Part shown: piece after piece, positions 1 through 8,795 of the stretch
How the letters are laid out: each line of letters opens with the position of its first letter
Position numbering within the stretch: the first letter of the stretch is position 1
NCBI RefSeq assembly: GCF_014466955.1
Contig: NZ_AP023396.1
Span: forward strand, 5,208,001-5,272,000
Origin: Nocardia wallacei
GTDB taxonomy: Bacteria > Actinomycetota > Actinomycetes > Mycobacteriales > Mycobacteriaceae
Direction: 5' to 3'
Length of the DNA: 64,000 nt
Position numbers and translations under genes: made by a program
Notes under the pieces: model-generated
What the model saw: only the letters and a program-made list of their open reading frames with translations
Databases searched by the model: none
What the model was told of the DNA's origin: nothing

Positions 1-497
1 TCGTCCAGTCCCAGCACGTCATTGGCGTCGGCGCCGGGCTCGGCGGTGCCGGGCTCGAGCACCAGGATGCCCGAATGATCCTTGCCGATGCCGAGTTCGG
101 CGACCGAGCAGATCATGCCGTTGGACACGTGCCCGTAGGTCTTGCGCGAGCTGATCTCGAAACCGCCGGGCAGAACGCCGCCCGGCAGCACCACCACCAC
201 CAGGTCGCCGACCGCGAAGTTGGTTGCGCCGCAGACGATCTCCTGCAGTTCCGGGCGGCCGACGTCGACCTTGCAGAACCGGATCGGCTTCTTGAACTCG
301 GTCAACTCGGTGATCTCGGCGACCCGGCCCACCACCAGGGGATGGTCGGGGCCACCGGTGATGCGCTCCAGGGTGTCGATCTCCTCGACCTCGAGGCCGA
401 CGCGGACGAATCCGGCGTCGAGTTCCTCCGGGGTCACCGACCACTCCGGGGTGGTGCGCTGCAAGACTTCGGTCAGCCAGGACTGCGCTACTCGCAC
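1..497 (-). CDS. pheT: Phenylalanyl-tRNA synthetase beta subunit, N-terminal part (gene runs off the left edge)
   Basis: PheT is the beta chain of the cytoplasmic (alpha-beta)2 enzyme that charges tRNA-Phe. Only about 165 N-terminal residues are present. The visible part begins [12 protein letters not shown] and contains the tRNA-binding (EMAP/OB-like) segment typical of PheT, including [28 protein letters not shown] and a [12 protein letters not shown] stretch. I place the start at a GTG (495-497), because a GAGGAAG ribosome-binding sequence lies about 8-12 nt upstream and the protein aligns from that codon. It follows pheS on the same strand with a gap of about 70 nt, so the two form the usual pheST operon. 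The gene is partial because the window ends. Confidence 0.93.
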   Translation of the reverse strand, partial: MRVAQSWLTEVLQRTTPEWSVTPEELDAGFVRVGLEVEEIDTLERITGGPDHPLVVGRVAEITELTEFKKPIRFCKVDVGRPELQEIVCGATNFAVGDLVVVVLPGGVLPGGFEISSRKTYGHVSNGMICSVAELGIGKDHSGILVLEPGTAEPGADANDVLGLD

Positions 498-567
498 GTG
501 ACGTTTCGCTTCCTCGTTGGTGAGACTCCCGCCGCGCGCGGGGGCGGCGTCGCTCGAATCGGGACGG

Positions 568-1674
<1,107 letters not shown>

Positions 1675-1787
1675 CTACCCCACATTGTCGCTGGTCGAAT
1701 CGTACGCACTGCACCCAGCCCGCCTCACGGGCATTTCCGTCCGTACCTACCAGCCCGGACACCACTGCGCACAACGGTTGTGACACA

Positions 1788-1821
1788 CCACGACACCTGT
1801 GGCGGCGCACAGGTGTCGTGG
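1788..1821. terminator. Perfect 14-bp inverted repeat between the DoxX-like gene and pheS
   Basis: The arms 1788-1801 and 1808-1821 (CCACGACACCTGTG and its exact complement) are separated by a 6-nt loop. The repeat lies about 75 nt past the stop of the 1895-2413 gene and about 165 nt before pheS on the same strand. There is no U-tract, so it would be an I-shaped actinobacterial terminator, or alternatively an operator or attenuator for pheST. Confidence 0.5.
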
Positions 1822-1894
1822 GTCGAAACGTCGTCGGGCGCGCGCGTCCAGCCGGACGGCGAGCGCCGGGATCGTCGGCGTCTCGGTCGCGGCG

Positions 1895-2413
1895 TCAGGC
1901 GGACGCCGGGGTTCGCGAGCGGGCTCGGGCAGCCTGCCGAAACGGCGCGAGGGCGTTGGTGGACCACAAGGCGATCGCGATGTAGACGACCTGCTCGGGA
2001 ACGCGGAACCACAGGGGTGTGGCGGATTCGCCGTTGAGCGGGATGTCCTCGACCGCCGCGTAGATGTTGGCCGGGAGCATCACCACGAACAGGACCGCCA
2101 GGGCCAGGCCCGCGAACCGCCGAGTCCGGGCGCTGACCAAGCCCGCCGCGCCCAGGAGCTCGAGTACGCCGGTGAGGTAGACCAGCGCGCCCGGGAAGGG
2201 CAGGGCCGGCGGGACCATGGCTGACAGGTCGTCGTGACTGGGCATGACGTCGATGCTGTCGGGAACGAAGTGGGCGGCCCCCGTGCACAGCAGCAGCACG
2301 GCGAGCCCGTGGGCGAGGGCCACCCGCCACGTGGCGAAGCGACGAACGCCGAACGCGCCCAGCAGACGGAACAGCAGAGTAGGGACGGCCATCATCAGCA
2401 GTGTCTGGAACAC
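1895..2413 (-). CDS. DoxX-like small integral membrane protein
   Basis: A 172-residue protein with about four hydrophobic helices: LLMMAVPTLLFRLLGAF, the ALAHGLAVLLLCTGAAHF segment, VYLTGVLELLGAAGLV, and LALAVLFVVMLPANIYAAV. The GAAHFVP and GVLELLGAAGL signatures resemble the DoxX/DoxX-like superfamily, whose members are poorly characterised inner-membrane proteins sometimes linked to redox stress or drug tolerance. The start is GTG (2411-2413) with AAAGGAAAG upstream. It lies 36 nt behind the MFS gene on the same strand and is probably co-transcribed with it, so it would fall under the TetR control inferred there. The role is unknown. Confidence 0.75.
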   Translation of the reverse strand: MFQTLLMMAVPTLLFRLLGAFGVRRFATWRVALAHGLAVLLLCTGAAHFVPDSIDVMPSHDDLSAMVPPALPFPGALVYLTGVLELLGAAGLVSARTRRFAGLALAVLFVVMLPANIYAAVEDIPLNGESATPLWFRVPEQVVYIAIALWSTNALAPFRQAARARSRTPASA

Positions 2414-2449
2414 GGTCTTTCCTTTATCTCTCGCGGCGACAGCGGGCGG

Positions 2450-3871
2450 CTATCGCACGGGCTCGATCCGGCGCGGCAGCAGGGCCGAGACCAGCGCACC
2501 GAAGGCCACGATCGCCGCGCCCACCCACACTGCGGGCACCAGGCCGTCGACGTAGCTCTGCGGGCTCAGGTACGACCCGCGCGAGGCGAACACCGAGGCC
2601 AGCACCGCCACGCCCATCGCCACGCCGACCTCGCGCAGGGTGTTGTTGGTGCCCGATGCCATCGCCTGGTCCTGCGGGGCCGCGCTGGCCATCACCACCG
2701 TGGCGCTCGGCGCGAAGGTCAGACCCATGCCGATACCGGCCAGCACGAACGGCCCGACATAGGAGCCGTAACCGACCTCGACGGTCGTGACCGCCGCCAT
2801 CCACGCCAGCGCCGCCGCCAGCAGCACCTGGCCGGTGGTGAGCAGGGTGCGCGCACCGACCCGGTCGACGATCAGCCCGGCGATGGGCGCGACCACCATG
2901 GGCGCCAGCGTCCACGGCAGCGTCCGCACACCGGCCTCCAGCGGCGAATAGCCCTGCACCACTTGGAAGAACTGCGCGAGCAGGAAGATCGAGCCGAAGA
3001 CCCCGACCGAGAAGGTGAAGGTGGTCGTGTTGCTGACCCGGAACGCCCGCGACCGGAACAGTCGCAGCGGCAGCATCGGGTCGGGTGTGCGCAGCTCCCA
3101 GCCGATCAACGCGGCCAGCAGGACACCGCCGCCGATCAGCGCGGTCAGCACGGGACCCGAGGTCCAGCCGTCGTCGGCGCCGTGGATCACGCCCCACACC
3201 ACGGCCAGCACGCCCCCGGCCGCCAGCACCAGGCCCAGCGGATCGAAACGCCTACTGCCGCCGAAGGATTCGCCGAGCACCCGCGCCACGAACGGCAGCA
3301 CGGCCAGGCCGATGGGCACGTTGAGCCAGAAGATCCACTGCCAGCTCAGGCCGTCGACCACCGCGCCGCCGACCACCGGGCCGACCGCCACCCCGAGTCC
3401 GGTGATGCCACCCCAGATGCCGATGGCCGCGCTGCGCATCCGCTCCGGCACCGCCACCGACAGCAACGTGAGCGACAGCGGCATGACGCCCGCCGCACCG
3501 AGGCCCTGCACGGCACGGGCGGTGATCAGCATCCACGGCTCGGTCGCCAGCGCGCACGCGGCGGAGGCGAGGGTGAACACCGCGATCCCGGCCAGGAACA
3601 CCCGCCGCCGGCCCAGCCGGTCGCCCAGCGCGGAGGCGGTGAGCAGCAGCGACGCGAACGCCAGCGTGTAGGCGTTGACGAACCACTGCAGATCGCCGAG
3701 CGAGGCGCCCATCTCGGTGCGGATCACCGGCAGCGCGTTGGTCACGACGAGGTTGTCCAGCGTGACCATGAACGTGGGGATGCCGACCGCGGCGAGCACC
3801 GCTGCCAACGGCGGCGTGCGGCGCGGCGGCGCGGCAGTCGCCACCTCGGTCGTCTCGAAGGTGCTGGTCAT
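2450..3871 (-). CDS. DHA2-family (EmrB/QacA-type) multidrug efflux MFS transporter
   Basis: A 473-residue polytopic membrane protein of the 14-helix drug:H+ antiporter family. Visible motifs are the early D-N-x-V-V-N-A-L-P stretch (TLDNLVVTNALPVI, motif D1), the loop 2-3 motif A (SALGDRLGRRRVFLAG), and motif C (GIWGGITGLGVAVGPVVGGAVV) in helix 5. The product probably exports hydrophobic or cationic compounds using the proton gradient. It is divergent from a TetR regulator, and two GATAAC-type operators lie in the 131-bp gap, the classic arrangement for a drug-inducible pump. The substrate cannot be read from sequence. The DoxX-like gene follows on the same strand. Confidence 0.93.
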   Translation of the reverse strand: MTSTFETTEVATAAPPRRTPPLAAVLAAVGIPTFMVTLDNLVVTNALPVIRTEMGASLGDLQWFVNAYTLAFASLLLTASALGDRLGRRRVFLAGIAVFTLASAACALATEPWMLITARAVQGLGAAGVMPLSLTLLSVAVPERMRSAAIGIWGGITGLGVAVGPVVGGAVVDGLSWQWIFWLNVPIGLAVLPFVARVLGESFGGSRRFDPLGLVLAAGGVLAVVWGVIHGADDGWTSGPVLTALIGGGVLLAALIGWELRTPDPMLPLRLFRSRAFRVSNTTTFTFSVGVFGSIFLLAQFFQVVQGYSPLEAGVRTLPWTLAPMVVAPIAGLIVDRVGARTLLTTGQVLLAAALAWMAAVTTVEVGYGSYVGPFVLAGIGMGLTFAPSATVVMASAAPQDQAMASGTNNTLREVGVAMGVAVLASVFASRGSYLSPQSYVDGLVPAVWVGAAIVAFGALVSALLPRRIEPVR

Positions 3872-3885
3872 GATGCGTCCACTCC

Positions 3886-3914
3886 TTGTTGTTATCCACT
3901 GATAACCTTATGAG
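3886..3914 (+). promoter_or_regulatory. Predicted tetR promoter with operator 1 in its spacer
   Basis: A -35 TTGTTG (3886-3891) and -10 TATGAG (3909-3914) are separated by exactly 17 nt. The perfect palindrome GTTATC-CACT-GATAAC (3891-3906) fills this spacer, so a bound repressor would block the regulator's own promoter. Confidence 0.65.
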
Positions 3915-3917
3915 TGA

Positions 3918-3946
3918 AGAGTATGCATCGGCTGATAACATGTCAA
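3918..3946 (-). promoter_or_regulatory. Predicted promoter of the MFS exporter with operator 2 in its spacer
   Basis: On the minus strand a consensus -35 TTGACA (3941-3946) is followed after exactly 17 nt by -10 TACTCT (3918-3923). The spacer (3924-3939) holds an imperfect copy of the palindrome, TGCATC-GGCT-GATAAC. It is offset by 33 bp (about three helical turns) from operator 1. The layout matches TetR/QacR-type repression. Confidence 0.7.
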
Positions 3947-4002
3947 CAGCTACCCTTCCCTCACATCGAAGCGCGGCAATCCCAGCCAGAGGAGGAACGA
4001 CG

Positions 4003-4572
4003 GTGCCCCCGAGCCGAACCCGACTGACCGCGAGCGAACGCAGCGCGCAGGTCCTGGACGCGGCCGTCACCGCATTCGCCGAATCCGGTTACGCCGCAAC
4101 GAAAACCGATGAGATCGCCCGGCTGGCCGGGGTCTCGCAGCCCTACGTCATCCGCCTGTTCGGCAGCAAGCAGCAGCTGTTCGTCGCCACCTCGCATCTG
4201 GTCTGCGACCGCATCGAGGAGGTCTTCCGGACGGCGCACGAAGGCGTCGAGCCCGGAGCCGGACCGGAGCAGGCGATGGCAGCGCTCGCCAATGGGTACG
4301 AGGCATTCCTGGCCGACCGGTCCTTGTTGCTGGTGTTGCTGCACGGTTTCGCCGCCAGCTCCGATCCGGCCATCGGCAACGAGGTGCGCGACCGTTTCGG
4401 GCGCATCTACCGCCTGATCCGCGACCTGACCGGCGCACCGCCCGTCCAGGCTCGCCAATTCATCGCCAACGGCATGTTGCTCACCGTCATGACCGCCATG
4501 CAGGTGGTGGGACCCGACGCGGTTCCGGCCGCGTGGGCCGAGGAACTACTGAACTCCTTCGGCGACGACTGA
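4003..4572 (+). CDS. TetR-family transcriptional repressor of the adjacent exporter
   Basis: A 189-residue regulator. The N-terminal 55 residues form the TetR DNA-binding domain (SERSAQVLDAAVTAFAESGY, then a helix-turn-helix through DEIARLAGVSQPYVIRLFGSKQQL). The remainder is the all-helical ligand-binding and dimer domain. I chose the GTG at 4003 because GGAGG lies 7 nt upstream and the TetR domain begins normally about 10 residues in; a longer product from upstream in-frame codons lacks a ribosome-binding site. It is divergent from the DHA2 exporter, and the two operators between them suggest autoregulation plus repression of the pump, released by a drug ligand. The ligand is unknown. Confidence 0.9.
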   Translation: MPPSRTRLTASERSAQVLDAAVTAFAESGYAATKTDEIARLAGVSQPYVIRLFGSKQQLFVATSHLVCDRIEEVFRTAHEGVEPGAGPEQAMAALANGYEAFLADRSLLLVLLHGFAASSDPAIGNEVRDRFGRIYRLIRDLTGAPPVQARQFIANGMLLTVMTAMQVVGPDAVPAAWAEELLNSFGDD

Positions 4573-4601
4573 CCGCGCGTCGTACGCCACACCACCCCAC
4601 C

Positions 4602-4656
4602 GTGACAACGGAGGCGCTCTCCGTTTATAGTTAGATGCAGCAAGCAACTTGTTGCT
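4602..4656 (+). promoter_or_regulatory. Predicted promoter and operator upstream of the transthyretin-domain MFS gene
   Basis: A -35 GTGACA (4602-4607), 18-nt spacer and -10 TATAGT (4626-4631) predict a start near 4638. Immediately downstream lies the inverted repeat AGCAAC-TT-GTTGCT (4643-4656), which looks like a MarR-type operator placed at the start of the transcript. No MarR gene is adjacent. Confidence 0.55.
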
Positions 4657-4753
4657 CTTGACTACTGATCCACCACACAGCTTCGACGCGGTCACGGTGG
4701 GCCCCGCGATTACTCGCCCGGCCGTCGTATGCCCGTGTCCGGAAAGAGAATCG

Positions 4754-7147
4754 ATGGCGACAACCACCGCGCACGACGCCGCCCCCGGCGTCGCCGCACC
4801 GGACGAGGCCGCGATGACGCACCGGCAGATCATGGAGGCCCTGTCGGGGCTGCTGCTGGGCATGTTCGCCGCCATCGTCTCCTCGACGATCGTCTCCAAC
4901 GCGCTGCCGAAGATCATCGGCACCCTCGGCGGCGGGCAGACCGCCTACACGTGGGTCGTCACCGCCGCGCTGCTCGCGATGACCGCCACCACCCCGCTGT
5001 GGGGCAAGCTGGCCGACCTCTACAGTAAGAAGGCGCTGGTCCAGATCGCGCTGCTGATCTACATCGCGGGGTCGGTGGTCGCCGGGCTGTCGGTGAACGC
5101 CGGGATGCTCATCGCCTGCCGCGCGGTGCAGGGCATCGGCGCGGGCGGACTGTCGGCGCTCGCGCAGATCGTGATGGCCGCGATGATCGCGCCGCGCGAA
5201 CGCGGACGCTACAGCGGATACCTGGGCGCGACCTTCGCCGTCGCGACCGTCGGCGGGCCGCTGCTGGGCGGCGTCATCACCGACACCAGCTGGCTGGGCT
5301 GGCGCTGGTGCTTCTACGTCGGCGTGCCGTTCGCGGTGGTCGCGCTGGTGGTGTTGCAGAAGACGCTGCACCTGCCGCTCACCCGGCGCGAGGTGAAGGT
5401 CGACTGGCTCGGCGCGTTCCTGGTGACCGCGGCGGTGTGCCTGCTGCTGGTCTGGGTCAGCTTCGCCGGCGACAAGTACGACTGGATGTCCTGGCAGACC
5501 CTCGCCATGGTGCTCGGATCACTGGTGCTGGCGGTGGTGTTCGTGCTCGTCGAGTTCCGGGCCGCCGAGCCGATCGTGCCGATGCGCCTGTTCCGCAATC
5601 GGACCATCACGCTCGCCTCCGCCGCCTCGCTCATGGTCGGCACCGCGATGTTCGCGGGCACCGTGTTCTTCAGCCAGTACTTCCAGCTGGCGCGCGGCGA
5701 ATCGCCGACCATGTCCGGCGTCATGACGATTCCGATGATCGGCGGCCTGTTCATCGCCTCGACGGTCTCCGGCCAGATCATCACCCGCACCGGGCGCTGG
5801 AAGGCGTGGCTGGTGTGCGGCGGCGCACTGGTCACCGCCGGTCTGGGGTTGCTGGGCACGATCCGCTACGACACCGACTACTGGCTGGTCGCGCTGTACA
5901 TGGCGTTGATGGGCCTGGGCATCGGCATGACGATGCAGAACCTGGTGCTGTGCACGCAGAATCAGGTGGCGCCGAAGGATCTGGGCGCCGCGAGTTCGCT
6001 GGTGGCGTTCTTCCGCTCGCTCGGCGGCGCGATCGGTGTCTCGGCGCTCGGCGCGGTCATGGCCAACCAGGTGCGTGAGCACATCACCGACGGCCTGGCC
6101 GAGCTGGGCCCCGCCGCCGCGGGTGCGATGGGCGGCTCGGGTAACGAACTGCCGAATCTGGCCGCGTTGCCGGGCCCGGTGCGCACCGTCGTCGAGGATG
6201 CCTACGGGCACGGCATCGCGGATGTCTTCCTCTACGCCGCGCCCGTCGCGTTCATCGCGTTCCTGCTGACCTTGTTCATCAAGGAGGTCGCGCTGCGCAC
6301 CTCCGGCGCCGCGCCCACCGCCCCGACCACCGTGAGTGAGTTGACCCAGGTCGGCGACGCGGCGACGATGCCGATCGAATCGGTGCGCGACGCCGCGGTG
6401 TACGGGCATGTGCGCGCCGGTGACGGCGCTCCCCTCCCGGGCGCCGCGCTCACCCTGATCTCCCCTGCGGGACGCCAGGTCGGCCGCGCGCTCGCGCACC
6501 CCGACGGCCGTTTCGGCCTCGACGCCCCCGAGCCAGGCGCGTACGTGCTCATCGCCTCCGCCGACGGCTTCCAGCCACAGGCCGCACCGATCACCGTCAA
6601 CGGCAGTCCACTGGCCTACGACTTCCAGCTCAGCGGCATGAGCGGCCTGGCGGGCACCTTGCGCGCCGCCGACGACGGCGCCCCCGTCGCCGACGCGGTA
6701 GTCATCGTCACCGACAGCCGCGGCGAGGTGATGGCCGCCGGTTCGTCCGGGCCCGACGGCGGCTACGACCTGGCCGACCTGATCCCCGGCCCGGTCACCG
6801 TGGCGGTGAACGCCAACGCCTTCCAGCCCGTCGCCGTCTCGGCCCAGGTGCACGGCCAAGGCATCACCCGCCTCGACCTGACCCTCTCCCGAGGCGCCCG
6901 CCTCCACGGCACCGTCTACGCCGCCGACCGCCCCCTCCCCGACGCCCGCGTCACCCTGGTCGACACCGCAGGCGCCGTCATCGGCACGGCCACAACGGCT
7001 TCGGACGGCACCTACACCTTCGCCAACCTGGGTAACGGGGACTACACCCTCATCGCCTCGGGGTACCCGGAGACGACCTCGACCGTCGCACTGCGGTCCG
7101 GGGAATCGGGTGGGCACGACATCGAACTGGGGTACCCGGAGCCGTAA
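4754..7147 (+). CDS. DHA2-family MFS exporter with three C-terminal transthyretin-like (carboxypeptidase regulatory) domains
   Basis: A 797-residue protein. Residues 1-525 are a 14-helix DHA2 exporter: SSTIVSNALPKIIG (motif D1), KLADLYSKKALVQ (motif A region), and GGPLLGGVITD (motif C). Helix 14 (VFLYAAPVAFIAFLLTLFI) is followed by an extramembrane tail. The tail contains three repeats starting near residues 548, 630 and 714, each with a G-x-V-x-A-x(n)-P-x-A-x-V start and an F/Y-D/T-L/F-A-x-L-x-P/N-G-x-Y/V core, as in CarboxypepD_reg/transthyretin-like beta-sandwiches. The start at 4754 has a GGAAAGAG ribosome-binding sequence. Such fusions exist in actinobacteria, but the tail's role is unknown; it may bind substrate, lipid or cell-wall glycans. 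Confidence 0.93.
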   Translation: MATTTAHDAAPGVAAPDEAAMTHRQIMEALSGLLLGMFAAIVSSTIVSNALPKIIGTLGGGQTAYTWVVTAALLAMTATTPLWGKLADLYSKKALVQIALLIYIAGSVVAGLSVNAGMLIACRAVQGIGAGGLSALAQIVMAAMIAPRERGRYSGYLGATFAVATVGGPLLGGVITDTSWLGWRWCFYVGVPFAVVALVVLQKTLHLPLTRREVKVDWLGAFLVTAAVCLLLVWVSFAGDKYDWMSWQTLAMVLGSLVLAVVFVLVEFRAAEPIVPMRLFRNRTITLASAASLMVGTAMFAGTVFFSQYFQLARGESPTMSGVMTIPMIGGLFIASTVSGQIITRTGRWKAWLVCGGALVTAGLGLLGTIRYDTDYWLVALYMALMGLGIGMTMQNLVLCTQNQVAPKDLGAASSLVAFFRSLGGAIGVSALGAVMANQVREHITDGLAELGPAAAGAMGGSGNELPNLAALPGPVRTVVEDAYGHGIADVFLYAAPVAFIAFLLTLFIKEVALRTSGAAPTAPTTVSELTQVGDAATMPIESVRDAAVYGHVRAGDGAPLPGAALTLISPAGRQVGRALAHPDGRFGLDAPEPGAYVLIASADGFQPQAAPITVNGSPLAYDFQLSGMSGLAGTLRAADDGAPVADAVVIVTDSRGEVMAAGSSGPDGGYDLADLIPGPVTVAVNANAFQPVAVSAQVHGQGITRLDLTLSRGARLHGTVYAADRPLPDARVTLVDTAGAVIGTATTASDGTYTFANLGNGDYTLIASGYPETTSTVALRSGESGGHDIELGYPEP

Positions 7148-7182
7148 CTCCCACGGCGGCAAAGCCTTCCGTGGCCGAGCCG

Positions 7183-7219
7183 CGAACGTGCCCGGGTGTC
7201 GTGCGCCCGGGCACGTTCG
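7183..7219 (+). terminator. Strong hairpin terminator after the MFS gene
   Basis: A perfect 14-bp stem (7183-7196 with 7206-7219, containing GAACGTGCCCGGG) with a 9-nt loop lies 36 nt after the stop codon and is followed by TTCGCTTC. It is the likely end of the exporter transcript. Confidence 0.85.
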
Positions 7220-7404
7220 TTCGCTTCACCCCTACCCCGCTCTCGTCTTTCGCGATTCACATCATCGGCTTCTCGACAGCAGACCCAGTGGTCGCCAATT
7301 ACCTACTCTCACAAACAAATTCGTGACCACACCCGTGAAACACAGGTACTCGCCACGACGATTAGGTGATTGCAATGCCCCGGGTGGCTACGGAGGAGAT
7401 GGGC

Positions 7405-8013
7405 ATGATCGACGGGACGATGATCGCCAACTACTTGGCCTCGGCAATCGAGGGAGCCGGCGACAGATTTGTGGACAACTCACTGGATCAGGGATTGGCC
7501 GCGCTCTCCCAGGCAGTGATTCGCAAGCTCGGGCGCGGCCCCGTCGACGATCTCGCCGCGAATCCGGACAGCATTCGGACGCGCCAGCGCGTCGCGACCG
7601 CGATAGAGCGGGCCGCCGATGCCGATGAGCGGTTCGAGCGCGAACTGGCAGACCTGCGCGATCGACTCGATCAAGCAAGAGGGCACACCACGGTGACCCA
7701 CACCGCCCGAGGTGGCCGGACGGTGCTGCGGGGAACGGGCAACGGCCATACCGCGGCAGGCGATCTGTGGGTTTACGACCACTATGCTCCCCAGCCGGAC
7801 GACCTTTCCGGTGCGCCGAGCTGGACGAAGGCATGCCTGTGGATCGGTGGCGCCATCGCGGCATTCGGATGGGCGATCATGATGATCGGCATCGCCCAGC
7901 ACACGTCCCAGAGCACGCCCGGCGCCGGATTCGCGATCTTCGCCCTCGGCGGTTTCATCATGGCCGCAGGAGAACTCGGCGCGCGCACCTCCCGCCCCAC
8001 ACATCGCCGGTGA
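7405..8013 (+). CDS. Hypothetical protein with an alpha-helical N-terminal domain and two C-terminal membrane helices
   Basis: A 202-residue protein of unknown function. The first 100 residues are predicted helical, with a charged pattern (AVIRKLGRGPVDDLAANPDS, then repeated RxxVATAIERAADADERFERELADLRDRL) that recalls small accessory domains found in many actinobacterial proteins. A Gly/Thr/His linker follows, then two hydrophobic helices (WIGGAIAAFGWAIMMIGIA; FAIFALGGFIMAAGEL). The start at 7405 is supported by GGAGGAG 6 nt upstream; an earlier in-frame ATG at 7375 would sit inside that ribosome-binding region. It is isolated between the MFS terminator and a repeat-bearing intergenic stretch. 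Confidence 0.75.
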   Translation: MIDGTMIANYLASAIEGAGDRFVDNSLDQGLAALSQAVIRKLGRGPVDDLAANPDSIRTRQRVATAIERAADADERFERELADLRDRLDQARGHTTVTHTARGGRTVLRGTGNGHTAAGDLWVYDHYAPQPDDLSGAPSWTKACLWIGGAIAAFGWAIMMIGIAQHTSQSTPGAGFAIFALGGFIMAAGELGARTSRPTHRR

Positions 8014-8585
8014 GTTGAGGCACTGCAAACCTGGTCCCCGCACCCCGCCTCAGCGATCTCCTCACCACTTCCCAGCCCGGGCCGACCCGCCACGCTCGCG
8101 CCGGGATGGCCATTGCCTGACCCTGTGGCCGCTGGATGGCGAGAAGGCCCCGCCGCGGCCGCGACATCACTGTGCGGAGTCCTCACGGCATGGGCGGGCC
8201 TGCAACTCATTTACACCACGCGCTACGCCCACCTCTACTACGAAGACCCCCAGGTTGATATGTTGCCGCACTACGCTGCGACGAATCCACCACAGAGTTG
8301 GCGACGAATCCACCACGAGCCCGGCGACAGATCCACCACGAACCCAGCGACGAATACACCACAATCTGAGCGTCATCTCCACCAGTAGACTGGTGCCGGC
8401 AGCCCCACGACCGCATTCGAGGAGATCGTCCGATGTACCCGGTTCGGTTCATCTGACATCTACAAACTCGTCCGGACCAGGTCTTAGGGGCGGCAAGGTG
8501 AGGCCACCTTCGTGGTTTGTGGGCAATTCCCCCGAAATACCGGTCCGGCCACCACACGCTCGAAGGCTGGACCCTGGCTCATCGC
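8014..8585. other. Gene-poor stretch with tandem repeats
   Basis: No convincing gene is visible in about 570 bp. Short open frames on both strands have atypical Trp/Arg- or His-rich composition and run through the 23-bp repeats described separately. AT content rises locally around 8250-8530, which is unusual for this chromosome and fits a foreign remnant or a protein-binding region. Confidence 0.5.
8278..8392. repeat. Five tandem copies of a 23-bp iteron-like repeat
   Basis: Units begin at 8278, 8301, 8324, 8347 and 8370. The core GCGACGAATCCACCAC is identical in the first two copies and has one or two changes in the next two; the fifth is degenerate (GCGTCATCTCCACCAG). The array ends in a palindrome CACCAG-TAGA-CTGGTG. 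The period of just over two helical turns would put each copy on nearly the same DNA face. There are no spacers, so it is not CRISPR. Confidence 0.9.
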
Positions 8586-8783
8586 TCAGCAATCATTCTC
8601 GATCAGCAGTTGGTATGTCGCTTGCAGGTGCACGAGGCATTCGTCCGGGTGATGGAATCGATGGATGTACCGCAGTTCCTCGGCGCGTTCAGGGGTCAGC
8701 TCCAGTAGGTGCACCTGGCACATGAACTCCGCCAGCATGCCGTCTGCCTGTACAAACATCTTGTGTTCCAAGGGTTCTGGCAT
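8586..8783 (-). CDS. Small hypothetical protein, third gene of a three-gene operon
   Basis: A 65-residue acidic, His-rich, largely helical protein (for example LAEFMCQVHLLELTPERAEE and RFHHPDECLVHLQ). I do not recognise a family. It starts 12 nt after the stop of the DUF4254-like gene and is probably translated from the same mRNA. Composition is coding-like, and the operon context supports it, but the ribosome-binding site is weak. Confidence 0.55.
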   Translation of the reverse strand: MPEPLEHKMFVQADGMLAEFMCQVHLLELTPERAEELRYIHRFHHPDECLVHLQATYQLLIENDC

Positions 8784-8795
8784 CGCGATACCCGT

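Noticed and set aside
2234..3913. A 559-codon plus-strand frame opposite the first MFS exporter
   Set aside because: Gln/His/Arg-rich shadow of a membrane protein gene; no recognisable domain and it overlaps the tetR control region.
5519..7162. A 547-codon minus-strand frame opposite the second MFS exporter
   Set aside because: Shadow frame. Its start would lie past the exporter's stop, next to a terminator, with no promoter or domain support.
8278..8392. CRISPR array
   Set aside because: Repeats are contiguous 23-bp units without spacers, and no cas genes are present.
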